DNA of 64,000 nucleotides from Capronia americana (taxonomy: Eukaryota > Ascomycota > Eurotiomycetes > Chaetothyriales > Herpotrichiellaceae), in NCBI GenBank assembly GCA_016110215.1, contig JADWQD010000010.1:124001-188000 (forward strand), written 5' to 3'. The translations under genes were made by a program, and so were the position numbers. The notes under the pieces were generated by a model that was not told where the DNA came from, made no database searches, and was given only the letters and a program-made list of their open reading frames with translations. Position 1 is the first letter of the stretch. The number at the start of each line of letters is the position of its first letter. Positions 43,795-56,700 of this stretch are shown piece by piece.

Positions 43795-45329
43795 TCAAGC
43801 TTTCCCGTCCGAGAACTGCACAACAGCCCACTTGCCGCTCCACGCCCACTTCCTCGCCCCGGAGTCACCACCGCCTCCTTCCGTGCTGCGGATCTCTTCG
43901 TCTTTACCTTCTGGCAATCCGACCACGACGTCAGCCTTGCAGGTGCGCAGAGCAAGCACTCTAAGGCCGGAAGAGGGTCCAAGTGGACCGATCGCTTCCG
44001 TGAAGGGCGTCGTGGCAGGCCAGGCAGCCTAGCGAGCCAAGTCGTGTCAGTAAGAGTAAGCGGATCCAAGGGGTAGGAACATGGCCATACATCACCGGTC
44101 AACTTCCGATAGTTCAAATCTCCCTTGAACACCACCAACTCGCTCTCCTTCAAATCCTCCAACAACTCCGGCGCCACACTGGGCATGCGCCAGAAACTCC
44201 CTGCGTGGGTCCAGAACCGATTCGGCCGAAGGATCAATCTCCCTTCGCCGTGCAAGTCACTCCAGTGGTCGAAGAGGAACTGGACATTCGCGGCCTCCTC
44301 ATCTGACAGCGGTGCTGGCTTCTCCGCCCCGGCTGCCTCGTCGTCGGCGTCCGAGGCTTTTTCGTAGAACGCCTTCGGAACCGCCATCGCTGAAAGCAGG
44401 GCCGAAAAGTCCTTGGGCACAACGTCGCTCACGAACCAGGGTATATCCTTGGGGTGCAGCACCACTTCGGTTGCTAGGCCCGTCGCGAGCAAATATCCCG
44501 CGAGGACCAAGTCGACGAATAACTCGAAGCCCGCATTGTCGAGCACAATGTCAACGCGCCGCGGCTCCTGCTTCGCCTTCAGTTTCCCCGACAGGACAGC
44601 GAACGCGCTGTCAAAATCATTGACCAGTATATTCTTTTCGCTCTCCTTCCTCGCGTTGCTGCCCTGCAACTTCTGGATCTCCTCGTAGCTCAAACTCGTC
44701 AGGAGGCTCAAATCCGTAGCATTCCCCCAAAGGCATATCTCGGCCATCTCGACGAACAGTAGTTTCTCGGCCTCCTCGATCTCCTTGGGGTCAGTGACGT
44801 CGCTGGCCACGGGCGCGTCGCTCTTCGAGGCCCTGATCTGCTCAATGATCTGCCGATACCGCGCACAAAGCTCCAACACAGCGGGCCTCGAGGACTTGAA
44901 CGTCTTCATCTTCTGCCGATAGAACGGGTCGTAGTCCTTCCACACTTTCGTCTTGGCAGTGCTGAACAGCGTAGCGATGCGTCTGTACAGGTAACATTCC
45001 GAGAACAGCCACTCTACATTGTGCCACGTGGGCGGGCCCCTAGCGTTCAACTCGTCATTGTAGAGCTTCACGTCGGGGAAGCCGTCGTCCGCAATCGGAC
45101 CCAGCACCCGATTATGTTGGAGTTCGTACTTCAAGGTCGCGAGCGCCGAGGTGATGGATTTGCCCTCGGCGAGGGCGTCTCTGTCCGAGTCTGGGATGCG
45201 CGAGACTGTGCGGTGGACATCGTCAATGGCGCCGGTGACGATCGCCGGCCAGCGCTCGCGGGCGGATTTATGAGCAAAGGACGTGGGGTCTGAAGTTTGA
45301 TATGTTGGGACTTTGGGATCGTGTTCCAT
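43795..45329 (-). CDS. ARMT1/DUF89 damage-control phosphatase-like protein
   Basis: There are two exons, 45329-44091 and 44028-43795, with a 62-nt intron (GTATGG donor, ACTGAC branch, TAG acceptor), giving 490 aa. The DUF89 signatures are DIVLDNAGFELFVDL (about 259-273), where the Asp-Asn pair binds the metal, and FKGDLNYRKLTGD just before the splice. Exon 2 supplies the conserved end (LRTCKADVVVGL, WAVVQFSDG). Members of this family, such as human ARMT1 and yeast YMR027W, are metal-dependent phosphatases acting on damaged phosphometabolites such as fructose-1-phosphate. Protein methylation has also been proposed. Reading through the intron would replace the conserved C-terminus with unrelated sequence, so the spliced model is preferred. 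Confidence 0.9.
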
Positions 45330-46182
45330 GGCGTCTTTTTGGCAGGACCGGCAATTATTTCACCAGCTTGGCACTCAGAGATCTCGAATCTTGAAAGCAG
45401 CGAGGTGTGTCCCGTTCCTGATATTGCTTTCAAACTGATCTCAGGCAAAGCTCAGTAAAAAGCTGCCACCGAATTGGGACGGAGGTGATGCCGCCCTGTG
45501 CTCACCAAACACCTAGCGCCTTGGCACAACATTCACAACTACTTAAAGTATCCCGCCTCGCCCGTAGCAACTTAATACATAGTCAAGTTCATGTTCTAAA
45601 GTGCACTGGCAGCTTTGTAGCAAGCCTGGAGTCGCATGGATCAACGGTCCATTCCTTCTGTCCACTCGTTACAACCACCAGCCACTCTTTTCGAGTTTGG
45701 CGATTGCAGCAACATGCCGTCCGAGTACGAACCGCGGCGCTTCAAGGTGCGTTGGACGCGTATCAAGGCGGGAAATGATCACTCCTCCATCCGCACTACG
45801 GCGAGTGAATACAAGGTCGAGTAGCTCAGGGATTGAGCCTCGAGAAGAGGAAATATATTAGGCGATCGTCGCTATGTTCACAAACTTGCCATACCCTCTC
45901 CTCTTTCAGCACCATTGTCTTGCCTCAGCAGCACCTAGCAGTATCTTCTCAACAGCTGCTGTTCAAGTGAGAGGGATCTCTTCTGCGATGTTTCTTCCGC
46001 CACGGTGGCCAAGCCCAACATCTCGACGTCCAGCTTCCTCGGCGTTTCTTTGTTGGTTGAGTGGGCGCCGTTGAGGTTCCAAGCACCGCGCCGTACATTG
46101 AAACCCGCTTCCGCTCTTGAAAGATGAGCCTGCCACCGTGTGTGGCTCAGGGCTTGGTCCATGGTTAGCTTCGAAAATTCCT
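45330..46182. other. Intergenic DNA upstream of the ARMT1-like gene
   Basis: This contains the promoter of the minus-strand ARMT1-like gene and possibly the 3' end of the doubtful frame at 46183-46860. No motif-bearing frame is present. Confidence 0.45.
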
Positions 46183-46860
46183 CTAGATCCTGTCCCAGAA
46201 GCGATCCGCACTTCCGAAAACGACAGCGCCGGTAACAGCGGGGGCCCCGGCTGCCGATAGAGTCTTTGTATGGCACTGACCTCTGTTGGGGGATATCCGT
46301 TGTATGAACCCCTCAGGGGCAGCCCAAAAGGAGGCGTTGGCAAGATGGCTGCAGGGCGTGAAGGGCTTGAAAATCCACCATGCCTGGTTGCTGATCTTCA
46401 GTGGTGCATGCTGGAGTGACTGCAATCTGCAGTCGAGACGGGCAAGGATTTCCTCCAAGCATTTCATATGAGCAGCAAGGTAGGCTTTGTTCTCATCTAG
46501 AATCGCGCAACTGCAGGTGATGTTGCCAGGTACGTCGGTTGCACGTATCGCGGACCCAAGATTCGAGCAGATATACACTGAATCTACTGAGGGTATGAGA
46601 GCTGCAGGGGCTGCCGATGAAAAGTCGATTGAGGCGACCTCGGTGAGCAAAGCGCCTGCGCCAGGTTCCGTAATAACGCCCATCAGCTCAGGCCCGAGTA
46701 GACAGCGGGATCGAGGACGGACCCCGCGTGGTAGAGATCGGGTCATGTTGGCGCTAATATCTACCAGGAGGTTTCGAACACGGACTTGGTCGTCGGTTCC
46801 CGTGCCGTGGTTGAATATCAGGACGTCGCCCTGCCATGACAGGACCTGTTTAGCAGCCAT
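46183..46860 (-). CDS. Doubtful unrecognised frame, possibly a truncated gene
   Basis: An ATG at 46860 opens 225 codons. The same frame is open upstream to about 46994, where a CAG acceptor-like site follows an in-frame stop, so this may be an internal exon of a gene that lost its 5' end. The first about 100 residues look protein-like (DVLIFNHGTGTDDQVRVRNLL, shown only as a motif), and the last 80 look less so. A plus-strand frame overlaps it. No family is recognised. The neighbour upstream is the HET gene, whose stop lies about 120 nt beyond the open region. Confidence 0.27.
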   Translation of the reverse strand: MAAKQVLSWQGDVLIFNHGTGTDDQVRVRNLLVDISANMTRSLPRGVRPRSRCLLGPELMGVITEPGAGALLTEVASIDFSSAAPAALIPSVDSVYICSNLGSAIRATDVPGNITCSCAILDENKAYLAAHMKCLEEILARLDCRLQSLQHAPLKISNQAWWIFKPFTPCSHLANASFWAAPEGFIQRISPNRGQCHTKTLSAAGAPAVTGAVVFGSADRFWDRI

Positions 46861-47073
46861 TCCGCCATCTGTCGATGGTTGTAAATAAGTATTTCTTTCA
46901 CACCTGACTTGGTGCCGGATATCATGGCGGAGAGTCGATCGGGTTTCTTCGGTCGGGCTGAGGAGAAGGGGCTCGCAATCGAATAGAGCTGGTATCGATG
47001 GAAAACCTGTTCATGGGAACATAGAGGAAGGAACGAAGATACAATATCGAGACGCTATAAATCTATGGAACGA

Positions 47074-47117
47074 GTAATTATATTGTCGAAGTACGGGTAA
47101 TTATATTGTCGAAGTAC
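47074..47117. repeat. 21-bp direct repeat at the 3' end of the second HET gene
   Basis: Two perfect copies of a 21-nt AT-rich unit (gtaattatattgtcgaagtac) lie at 47074-47094 and 47097-47117, two bases apart. The second reaches the stop codon of the HET-domain gene. This could be part of its 3' untranslated region or a small duplication. Confidence 0.85.
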
Positions 47118-49359
47118 TATACCAGAAATACTTCCTTCCAGGTCGGCCTCTCGAGTGACGCGCTGAAAGCCACTTCAAATATTTGAGCAAGGCCTTGCCT
47201 CTCCGCAACACCGTCTTTCCATCGAATCCACAATGCCCAATACATCTTCTCGTTTTTCCCCTCGTCCGGGTCTTGGTGGTCCAAGAACCACGACCGCATA
47301 GGCGGCACAGAGCACCTCGACAAGATAATAAACTCTTCCGGGTCCATCATCCAATCTGTCAATCGTATGTCCGGCATTAAGTGCCCGCAGAGTGTTCCGT
47401 GCTCCCCCCTAAGATTGGAGTGTTTTATGAGGTATACGGGATGGTTCATTAATGATATTAAATTGAAATCGATTTTCAGCTGAATGGAGACCGTCCAGAA
47501 TTTCAGAATCGGATATTGACACTTTATAAGCGGGGCCAGCCGCAAGTCAGCGGATGCCATCGTCTTCAATGTGCCGTCAAGCAGAATATCATTTATTCCC
47601 GGAGGATGGAAGGGACGATGAGCACTGCTACTCAAGTCCTCTGCTGTCGTTGTGGTGTGGTCGGGTTGATTTCTGCTGCCCGATACGAGGCCGGGCCGTC
47701 CGTCCGCTTCCACTCGGTACCAGACAATCCAGGTGCCAGTGGTCAGCCACTCGTTTGTACTTCCGAGGAACTTGGGGTAATTTAATCCACCCTTCCATCC
47801 GGCCCAAGAGTAGCTTGGAAAGCCAGGGCGCCGCTCCATACCATTTGGGGAGTAGAATAGCAAGAAAAGATCGAATGCCGTGGTGGGTAGACCTTGGAGG
47901 AACTGGCAGCTGTACAGGGCTGAGAACCGACGACACATGCCCTCAATTGCCCGCAAGGCATCAGTTTGACATGTCATTTGACGAAACGAGTAATGAGAGA
48001 AAGCATTCATCATAATACCCGCAAAATCTCCGGCTGTGGTGAGTTGGTACTCATTTTTGGATTGAAGACGGTGATCTCGCTTCGAGGAGTTGAAACTATC
48101 GTCTGTGTCGTGTTCTGTCCAGCACTTGGTGCGACACTGGAAATAGAATGTGTCATTGATGAAGACAAGCTTTTTGCAAGCGAGATGCCACTCCTGGAAC
48201 CTAGGACGAAAGTGATATTAGTATAATGCGCGCCAGTACCATGCACCATGGATAACAAAAAGCCCAAAACGTACGTCCACGCTCTGGTTTGGTACCGGCT
48301 GAACTGGAGCCCAACATCCAGTGTATGAACCATTGTCAGTTTTATCCGAGGCGACAGCTCACACACGGGATTGGTTAAGCGGCGTGGAGTCTGCCCTACT
48401 CCCGGAAGGCCAGCATCTGCATCCTCTCCGCCGGCGGCAACGATGGTCAGCTGCGATTTCTCGAAGATGAAGTCCATGCGATTCACCCCCTTTAAGACGT
48501 CCTCTTGATCATCCTGGATGATGCATAATGTGTCGATCCAGATGTATCTCTCCCCCAAAGCAGACACTAGCTTTATAGCATCCCGAATGGTCACAGGTAG
48601 TTCTGCCCAAACCTTAGCCAACCCACCCGGCTTCATTAACAAGGGTTTGTTAGCCTGGGTCAGCTTGTAGGTAGGCACCTGGCCCCAAACGTAGCTGAGT
48701 GTGAAGTATCTCGACCCTAGAGTGGCGGGCACGATGCATTTTTGGTGAACATCAATGAACCGAAAGCTGTCCGGCCAGTCCGTTCCTGTCAGCGGGGGCG
48801 GTGAGCAAAGGCTCCCATGGTACTCCTGACAGATATCCAACGACTTTTGGACCAGGGTCAGATCAAACGTATCGCCGACGAGCGGTTTTACACGCTGCGA
48901 TATTGACCGATCGAGGCTTGTTGCAAGGCCTTCTACATCAAGGAACCTGATGCGGGACTCTTCTGGGAACATGAGACAGGAGAAGCCTTGTTCAGCTGGA
49001 TCCCATCTAACAACGGTCTCGAAGCCCAGGAAAAAAAAATTGTCCTGCCGCTGTGATAGACCCGGAGAGCTGAAGATTGACTTTTGCACCAGCTGACAAA
49101 ATGGACATACCACCTCATGGTCAAAGACAAGAGGGCTTCTGGGAAGGGAAAACTCAATCTTGCCGTCTGGACAGTCTATTAGCAGCTTGGAAAAAGGGAT
49201 CTTGCAGCAGACGCTACATAGCTCCCCAGTGAGAATCTCCTGTATGGCCGCCGAAGGATGTTGATCATTCACCGCCTCGGAAACCCCCTGCTTGCCGGGC
49301 AAAGTAGAAGGCGGCGTTGGCGGCACCGTAAACCCATCGGCATCCGGGGTGTGATCCAT
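47117..49359 (-). CDS. HET-domain (heterokaryon incompatibility) protein
   Basis: There are two exons, 49359-48275 and 48200-47117, with a 74-nt intron (GTACGT donor, TAG acceptor, phase kept), giving 722 aa. The HET domain shows FTLSYVWGQ (about 215), then AIKLVSALGERYIWIDTLCIIQDD (about 260-280, given here as landmarks YIWIDTLC), and at the splice TRAWTFQE (about 359-366). A CSVCCK and CPFCQL pair near 50-100 is the usual N-terminal cysteine region of this family. The C-terminal part has YSWAGWKG, also common in HET proteins. These proteins act in vegetative incompatibility, causing cell death after unlike hyphae fuse. The ATG at 49359 is the first true ATG; a non-ATG frame extends about 37 codons further, so a missed 5' exon is possible. 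Confidence 0.85.
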
Positions 49360-50759
49360 TTGTGGCGCTGTTTCCGCGAGCTTCCTTGAAACAGGTTCAA
49401 CGTCTGAATAGTGGAGATGGCTCTCTGACCAGTGGAATTTCTTTCGCTCTGACCTGACTGACTTGGCCACTCGGTAATAAGGGTGTAGGCAGACTCGGGA
49501 TGACTGCGGTCGACGAAGTCTTTCGCAAACAAGCCGTAAGGTCTCTTGAATTACTTAGGATTTGGCTGCTGTACAGCTGTCTGCATGACCTCCTTTTTCA
49601 GTCGTTGGTCTACGTGGAAGTGAGAACGCCATACCTTGGTCATATGTTCTGGTTCCCCAGCTCTAGGCTGTCGCTCGTCTGTCCTCGTCAATCAGGCTCT
49701 CTTCGCAGATTAACAGATCCTTGTCGAAGGTAGCGTCGAACGAGCTTTTCGTAGACGACCAAAGCGCATCTGTGGAAGGCTGCTCTTTGCAACTTTGCCA
49801 ACGCCCTATGTCCGGTGAATTAGGGCGACTTCTCGCCATCATACAAGATTATTGTTGGCATTCATACCTGCACTCGAAATGGCGGCCAGTAGCGTTCCTT
49901 GTAAGGCCTTGGCTAGTTTCACATGAGAGCGGCCGCTCGGCGCTTTGGAGGGCCTCTCTCACGAACCTCAATAGGCGATGAATATATGAATTGCAAGACG
50001 AAAGATTACCTTGAGGGTTGGGCGCGAATGCGACCACCAAGGACTGCGAAGGCAGTGCGCAGTCACGTGTCTGCTCTCAGGCCAGACCCGACCATCGTCG
50101 CCCACACCGGTTTACCCTAGGTCAGCTGTGACCCTTCGTGCCCTTCCCAGGAACTTCCGCTAGGTACTGCAGGGCGGGGTAAGGAATGGGTGAGGCCGGG
50201 CCAACAGCACGCCACTCTGCAAGTCGATTGGTAGATGAAGTTGCCCCAGGACTGAGGAAATAGGAAGGAATTCGTAATATCGTCAATGACATGGGCCACA
50301 CTGATATCATTGGCGACAAGAAGAGCCAGCACCGATGAAAGGATCTTCACAACCCTTAGAGTAGTTCTGGCATTGATGCCTCCTCTGCGTTAACTGAAGG
50401 CAGTGCGACTGGGTAACCCGTTATTACTCATCTGAGGCTGAGGGTGAACCCCCAATCAGGCAGCCATGGGCACGTGTATTTCGTTGGACAATCAGGCACT
50501 TCCAGGGCACGACCTGCCCGTAGAGCTAACGACACCAAGGTTGGAAGAATCGGTTGAGCGAGCCTCGTCCAAAGTTGCCGCATTAAGCCGCACCAACCAC
50601 CAATCATGTCGGGTGGAATGGCGGTGGCAAGGCTGAGTTCCTCGCACCGACGCGAGCCTGGAGGAAACGGTTCGATGTGCCAAAGTTGTCTCTTTATTCT
50701 CCTCTCTTTGATTTCCCTCTATCTACAGGAGGCCATGCACCGGCCAGATCTTCATTGTC
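49360..50759. other. Intergenic DNA, no gene seen
   Basis: About 1.4 kb between the start of the HET gene and the 3' end of the Laa1-like gene, both on the minus strand. It should hold the HET promoter. Only short frames without motifs occur. Confidence 0.5.
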
Positions 50760-53700
50760 TCATCCAAAATCCATACGCAGCTCAATCGCCGGCTTTGCCT
50801 CTACATTCTCTTCTGCAGATTTCTCTTCCCTCTTGCCCACCCCGGCAGCACGCAGCAAGCTCTCCAATTCTGAGCGTTGTTCCTCATCTAGCAGTCCCAC
50901 GGTAACTTTGAACGCAATCTGATCAGCTGCCACGAGGTCAAGGAGTCTTGCCGCACTCTCTTTGCGCATAGCCTCCGAATTGGTCGCTGCCGGAATCTGC
51001 TTGGCTCGGAGCAAGAGGACTGGCACTAGTATCGACATCGCGGCAAATCGGCCGGAACCTTTGATGGTCACAACAGCTGCAACGAGGGCTTGTGTCAATG
51101 CTGTCTTGACATTCTCCGGATCCTCTGCTTCGGGGTCTGAAACAAAGGGAACCAGCCGTGTCCACAAGGTCCGGCCAACTACTTCGTCGCAAGCCGTCTT
51201 CGGTTGGGTGACCAGTAACGAGCGCATGCACCCAGCAGCAATCTTGGCCAGGCCGACATCTTGGAGACAATCCAACAACTCTGTGAGCGATTTCGCCACA
51301 GACTCATCATTAGCAGGAAGGACAGAGCTAGCTGTCGTGAGCAAGATTGTCATCGACAACAGTGTGTTCTTTGCACACGTAATGGCATACTCATTCTCTC
51401 GGCGCTGCGCGACCGTCAGAATGGACAACATGCGATGCAGGCATCCACGAACGAGTCTGGAGGCTACCTCGTTCGACGCCGACTGTATGACATCTTGCAA
51501 AAAGGCCTTGAATATCGGCATAATTCGTGGTAACACTTCGTCCTGGCATATTCCCGTGGCAAGAATGGTGCAATAGCTGTGCATGATACAGGCGTGCAGA
51601 TCTGCTCGAATGATCGCGGGAAAAACCGACGCAACATCAACCAGGGCTTGGAAGCAGAGTTGGACAAGGGCAATCCCATCATCTCCAAGTCTGCGCGAAG
51701 CGACACCGGGCGGATCTTCCAGCGTCGGGATGAGACCGGTCAAGACCAGAATGATAATTCTCGTCAACTCAAAAAGCTGTTCAATATCATCCGAAAGCTT
51801 GTCATCGCGGTCTTGGTTCTTTGCTGCGACGTGGTCCAGCGAGAGGTTCCTGGCTATCTCCACCAATTCGCTCTGTGTCTCCGTAGTACTGGTAAGGGCA
51901 AGTCGGTCTAGAGTATCTGTCGTTTCATTGAACACCGCATCTTCGTAGATGGCGTTACCACAGACCTCCGGTGTCAGGATCTTTCTGAGAGCCTGTAGAA
52001 TAGACAGCACTTGTGATGGGTCTTCTCTGGCTTGGGTCACCAAGGCTTCAAAGGCAAGGCCGAAAAGGATGAAGAAGAACGCCACTGGTTCTTCGCGGAA
52101 GCTCATATCTTTGCCTGGTGTGGCCGTACCGTTCGCCTGGCCGTCGGCAGCTGAAATGCGCCTGTTGTCGAGCGCGTCGAATACTGACTCACTGTCTTTT
52201 TCAACAAGCACAGCAACAGCGTCGACTACGCTGAGCCAATTCCGCTGGTAGAACTTTAGCCGCACCTCGCGGTTGAAGGAGGCATATCGTTCGTCCAGAT
52301 TACCGCCCGCAATTTCGCCTCCGAGAGTGTCTGAAATTTCCGGTTCGAACCGCAAGCTGGCAAACTCTTGCAGTGAAGTCAGCCAGAGTGGCGCGAGTTT
52401 GGGGATGAACGGATGCAGGATCTCCTCCAGATATGGTTGCTCAGCACTTGCGAGTTGCAGCTGTGCCCAACCCGACAAGATACCCATCTTGAGCATCGCT
52501 TGTGCGTTAGGACTGAGGCTTTTCAGGTCACCAATTGCTGCTTCTGGTGTCGCTCGTGTGAGATTGTCTACCCCTAAAGCGAGGACTTTGAAAATGCGGC
52601 CCATTCGCTCGGCATTGGTCACAATACCCGTCGCAACGAAGGTAGCACAAACACCGATAGCTTCAGCAGCGAGCTCTGGTGACGAGTCAGCAGCAAAGGC
52701 CGGCGTCAACGCCGAGCTGATCTGAGCCTGGTATTGCTCGAGAAGAGATGCTTCCAAGAAATCTGGATCTGGAGTTTTCCCAAACAACTTCAGAATCTGA
52801 TCGATAATCCGAAGGCCCCAGATGCGAAGCTCTACGACATTAGCGGTGGAGGCCGAAAAGGCAACGCGGACCACGTCCGCCACTTTGCTCTGCAAGACTT
52901 CTTCTGCATGTATGACACGGTCTGGTGACATGGCTGCATGTATGATATCCATCGCTTCGCTGAGCAGCCGCATTGCAAAGTCCCGAGTCTGCCACCGGAG
53001 GAATTCTTGGCCTTCATGCGCCGCGTCAGGCGCATCGCCTTGTCCACCTGCGGCCGCCGTTAAGCCGGCCACGTCTTCATCAGCTAAATCTGGCATTGCT
53101 GTCTTTGCCGTGGCTGTTTGCACCCGTGATGACTGTGGGGGTTTCGCTCTTGTCTTGGAGAGAATACTCTGGCACTTGTCAATCCAATCGGCCGTGTCTA
53201 AAAGAATTGTCTGCTGCATCCAGTTCTGTAGCATTGCCTGTAGCGATCCATTGCCAGGATTGTCATCCAGACGTGCCCAAAGATCATCGCCAAGCTTGGA
53301 GGTTGCAACACGAGCAACCTCTGACGCATTCCTCTTCATCAACTCATCTAAGCCTTTCACGGCAGCGGATTGGAGAAGCTCTTCGTCAGATGGCAAGTTC
53401 GCCTGTAGATCCAAGACATACTTCGCAAATTGTAGATGCGCCGGCGCATACATGCAAAGGTGCCGAAGGCATTGGTAGCTCTCACTTCGTAGTTGCGCTG
53501 AAACCTCCTTTTGCAGGTAGCCGACTAAGACCAGAATCAAGTTTCGAGCTTTCGACACATCTTGAAGATCAGGGCCTAGTACATTGACAACACTGTCAAC
53601 ACATTGAGCAATAGCCAAGGGTGTGAAGAGCTCGAGCTCAAAGTTGGAGGTTGTGAGAGAAGCAGCTTCCTCGTTATGGGAGTCATTGGAGTATAACTGG

Positions 53701-56700
53701 GCCAGGAGACCGAGTGTGCTCGTCGCGTAGGTCGAAAATGCCAGTCCGGCAGATTCAGCCACCAGGAGCAATCCCTTGAGTGCCCAATAATGCACGATAG
53801 TATGAGTATCACTGCACAAGGACAGAAGGACCCCCACGATCGACTTCATATGGAGACTGGCTGCCATGGCACCCACTTCGGAGTGAATGTGTCCGAGCGC
53901 AAGAGCACAGCCAGCACGAACGCTAGGATCGCGGTTCGCGACTATCATGTCAATGAGGAACTTAACCTCTTTGTTCGTGAATTGCGTCCCTGCTAGGTTG
54001 CATATTCGTCCGATAGCTCGAGCAGCTATGTGGCGCAGCGTTGGATCGGGATTGCAGACATATCTGCCCAGCAAGTCGGTGATGGCCTGGCCAATGGGTC
54101 CCACGTTCATCTTTCCGGATGTGTATGGTGTTTCATTGTTTGCGACAGCTAGTGCACACAACAGTGCTAGGGCTGCATTGACCTGCATTGCAGCTTTCCT
54201 GCCGGGCTCCCGCTGAAGAGGCTGCGAGACAGTAGTGATCAGCTGCTCGATCGTGCTTTCTTGGATTCGGCCAGACTGAAGAGGTAGGGATATCGCAAAG
54301 AGTTTGATAGCCAAGTTGACGCAGGAAGTGGCTGGTGAGCTGAGTTCGGCCTCGTTCGAGCCCGTATCTTGCCGTGTTATCAGCGCAGGATCATGCTCGA
54401 CTGCAGGGATTGCCGGGCACCGGAGCAGGATATCTGGCACTGAAACATCTTGTTCCGTGTACATATCACTTCTTCGTTGTGAATGATTATCAAAAGGTAG
54501 ATAAGTGTCAAAGTTGTCTACCAAGCTGCTTACACCAAAGCTCCAATTGTCTTCGGTCGTCCACAACCCCTCGAAGGTGCTTGCAGTGTTCGCCAGCGAC
54601 GCTTCCAAGCTTTTCAATACCGGGCGCTCGGGGTCCGTGAAGGTCGTCATCGTAAGACCTATTAGGTCTGATTGAGAAACGACATCGGTCTGCTCGAGAT
54701 GCTTCAAGCTGACCAGCGACGCGAAACACTGTAGCACCCGTCGTCGGAGCAAAATTGCAAAATCCTGCAGCTGAAGGGCGGGCACTAGTCGATGAGACAG
54801 GTCTTCGGATTCCCGAGCCGGGGGTAGGCTATTGAGGAACATGATTGTGTTATGGAGCATGGTGGAGATGCGTTTTGAGCCGTCAAAGGTGATCAAACTA
54901 CTGCAGGAGGACAGAAACATGAGCAGCGCGCTGAGAGCACATTCTCGAACGTGAGACAAGAAACTCAGCTCGAGATGTCCTCTTCTGCTCGCATTCTCAT
55001 GAGTCAGGGGAGGTGGTAGTGCATTTCTCCACATCAGCATCAGCTGATTGAGGTGGACTTTGACGAAACTTGGACCCAAGCTGACCACGCCTCCAATCAA
55101 GGTCCAGGCGACCTGCACTTGCATTGCGGATGATCGTAGCTCTGCTGCCGCACTGGATTTCAGTAGGTCTGTCGCGAACGTGAAAACGGCGAAGTAGGTC
55201 TGAACCGAGCCATAGAGCGGTTTGTGACGAGCACAGCTGACTGCAATCGCGATGGCTGTGGCAAACCCCAACGACTTCCGATGCGGTTGCTTGCCCTCGG
55301 AAGACTGGAACTCCTTTTGCAGTTGTGCCATTGCATAATCGATGGTACGCGTGAGCTGGTTCGGACAGGCAAGGATGAAAGCCTTGAAGCAGTGTGCTGC
55401 GTGGCTTTGCACCGTGTGGCTAGGGTGCTGCACAACTTGGAACAGTGCTTCTCTGCACGAGTCTTGCAAAACGTTGGCGGCTGGGCCTAGCTGCAACAAT
55501 AGATCATTCAAGGTTGTCAAAGCACCGGTGAGAATCCGCTTAGACGGCTCTCGCCGCTCTGGCATGACCTGAGGGTAGTTCTTCAGGACATCATTTATAA
55601 GGTGGCGTGCGGCGTTGATTTGGGCATTTTCAGTCAAGAGAACTGTAACATCGGCGAGAATCCACTGGACAAGCTTCCGTGTCAGGAGGAGTCGATGGCG
55701 GTTGGCCGATATCGTGGGATGATTAAGGAGGTCCGCGTACATGTGCGTCGCTATCGAAGCGTAGTCCTCCTCCAGGGTCTTCCGAGGCAGTAAGCGGAGA
55801 AGGAGCCTGTAACACATGGCGATGCCCGCACGTGCTTTGTTTGTTGTGGAAGCTCTGCAATAATGTTGCGACAGGACGCGTAGGACTTCTTTCAAGGTCA
55901 ACGTCAATCGGACAGAGGCCTTGACTTGTCCCGGAGCTGGAGAACCAGGTCTTTCGATTTCGGCGTCCTCTTCGAGGTCGTCACCAGGTTTCCTAGATCT
56001 TTTGGGCTTCCGAAGCACGGGTACTTCAGCATGGCCATTCGCAGAGTATGCTTGCTGGAGCGCGGCAGCCATGGCAGCGGCTGCAGCATGCCGGACAGAG
56101 GGCCCCGAGCTGTCCAATACCTTCCAAATTGTGTTCTTGAGCGATTCGAAGTCGTTGGAGTTGTTGAAATAGCTTGTTTCGCTGGCAAGGCTGCGGAGGC
56201 AGGAGCAAGCACACCTTTGGACGAAAGTAGATTTGTCGCTTGTCGCCGCATTTCGGGCAGATTTGAGGATATCACGAGACACGTGTTCGTCGAGGCTCCC
56301 TTTAACTCCCAGTACCACCCCTACCAGAGCTCGAAACACACAGCCTCTAACGCCAACGGAGGAAGCCTTGAGCAACTTGATCAGGGTCGCAACAGTCAGC
56401 CCAGACAGGGAAATGGCAGAGTCTCCAGCGGCTCTGAAAACGGCCCCGACGCACACGATCGCATTGTGTTTGGAACTGAGCTCTTTATCCGCCTTGCCAG
56501 TATTCAGGATGGCCAGTAAATCATTGATAGTCTCGTAGAGCAGGCTGCGACTCCCTCGTCCAAATAAATCTGCCAAAATCCTTCCCAGCGCGTTGCGGAT
56601 GACGCGCGAGGGCACCGGGGCTCCGAGTCCCACGATCTTTATCACTTCTCTTTTGATGGATGCTTGGTGTGACGGCAGCGCCTCCGTGGACAGCTGCTCG

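Noticed and set aside
43767..44090. An alternative C-terminus of the ARMT1-like protein by reading through 44090.
   Set aside because: Splicing at 44090/44029 restores the family's conserved C-terminal segment; the read-through sequence is low-complexity.
47117..49470. Two separate genes at the second HET locus.
   Set aside because: A 74-nt intron joins them in phase and completes the RAWTFQE-type HET motif.
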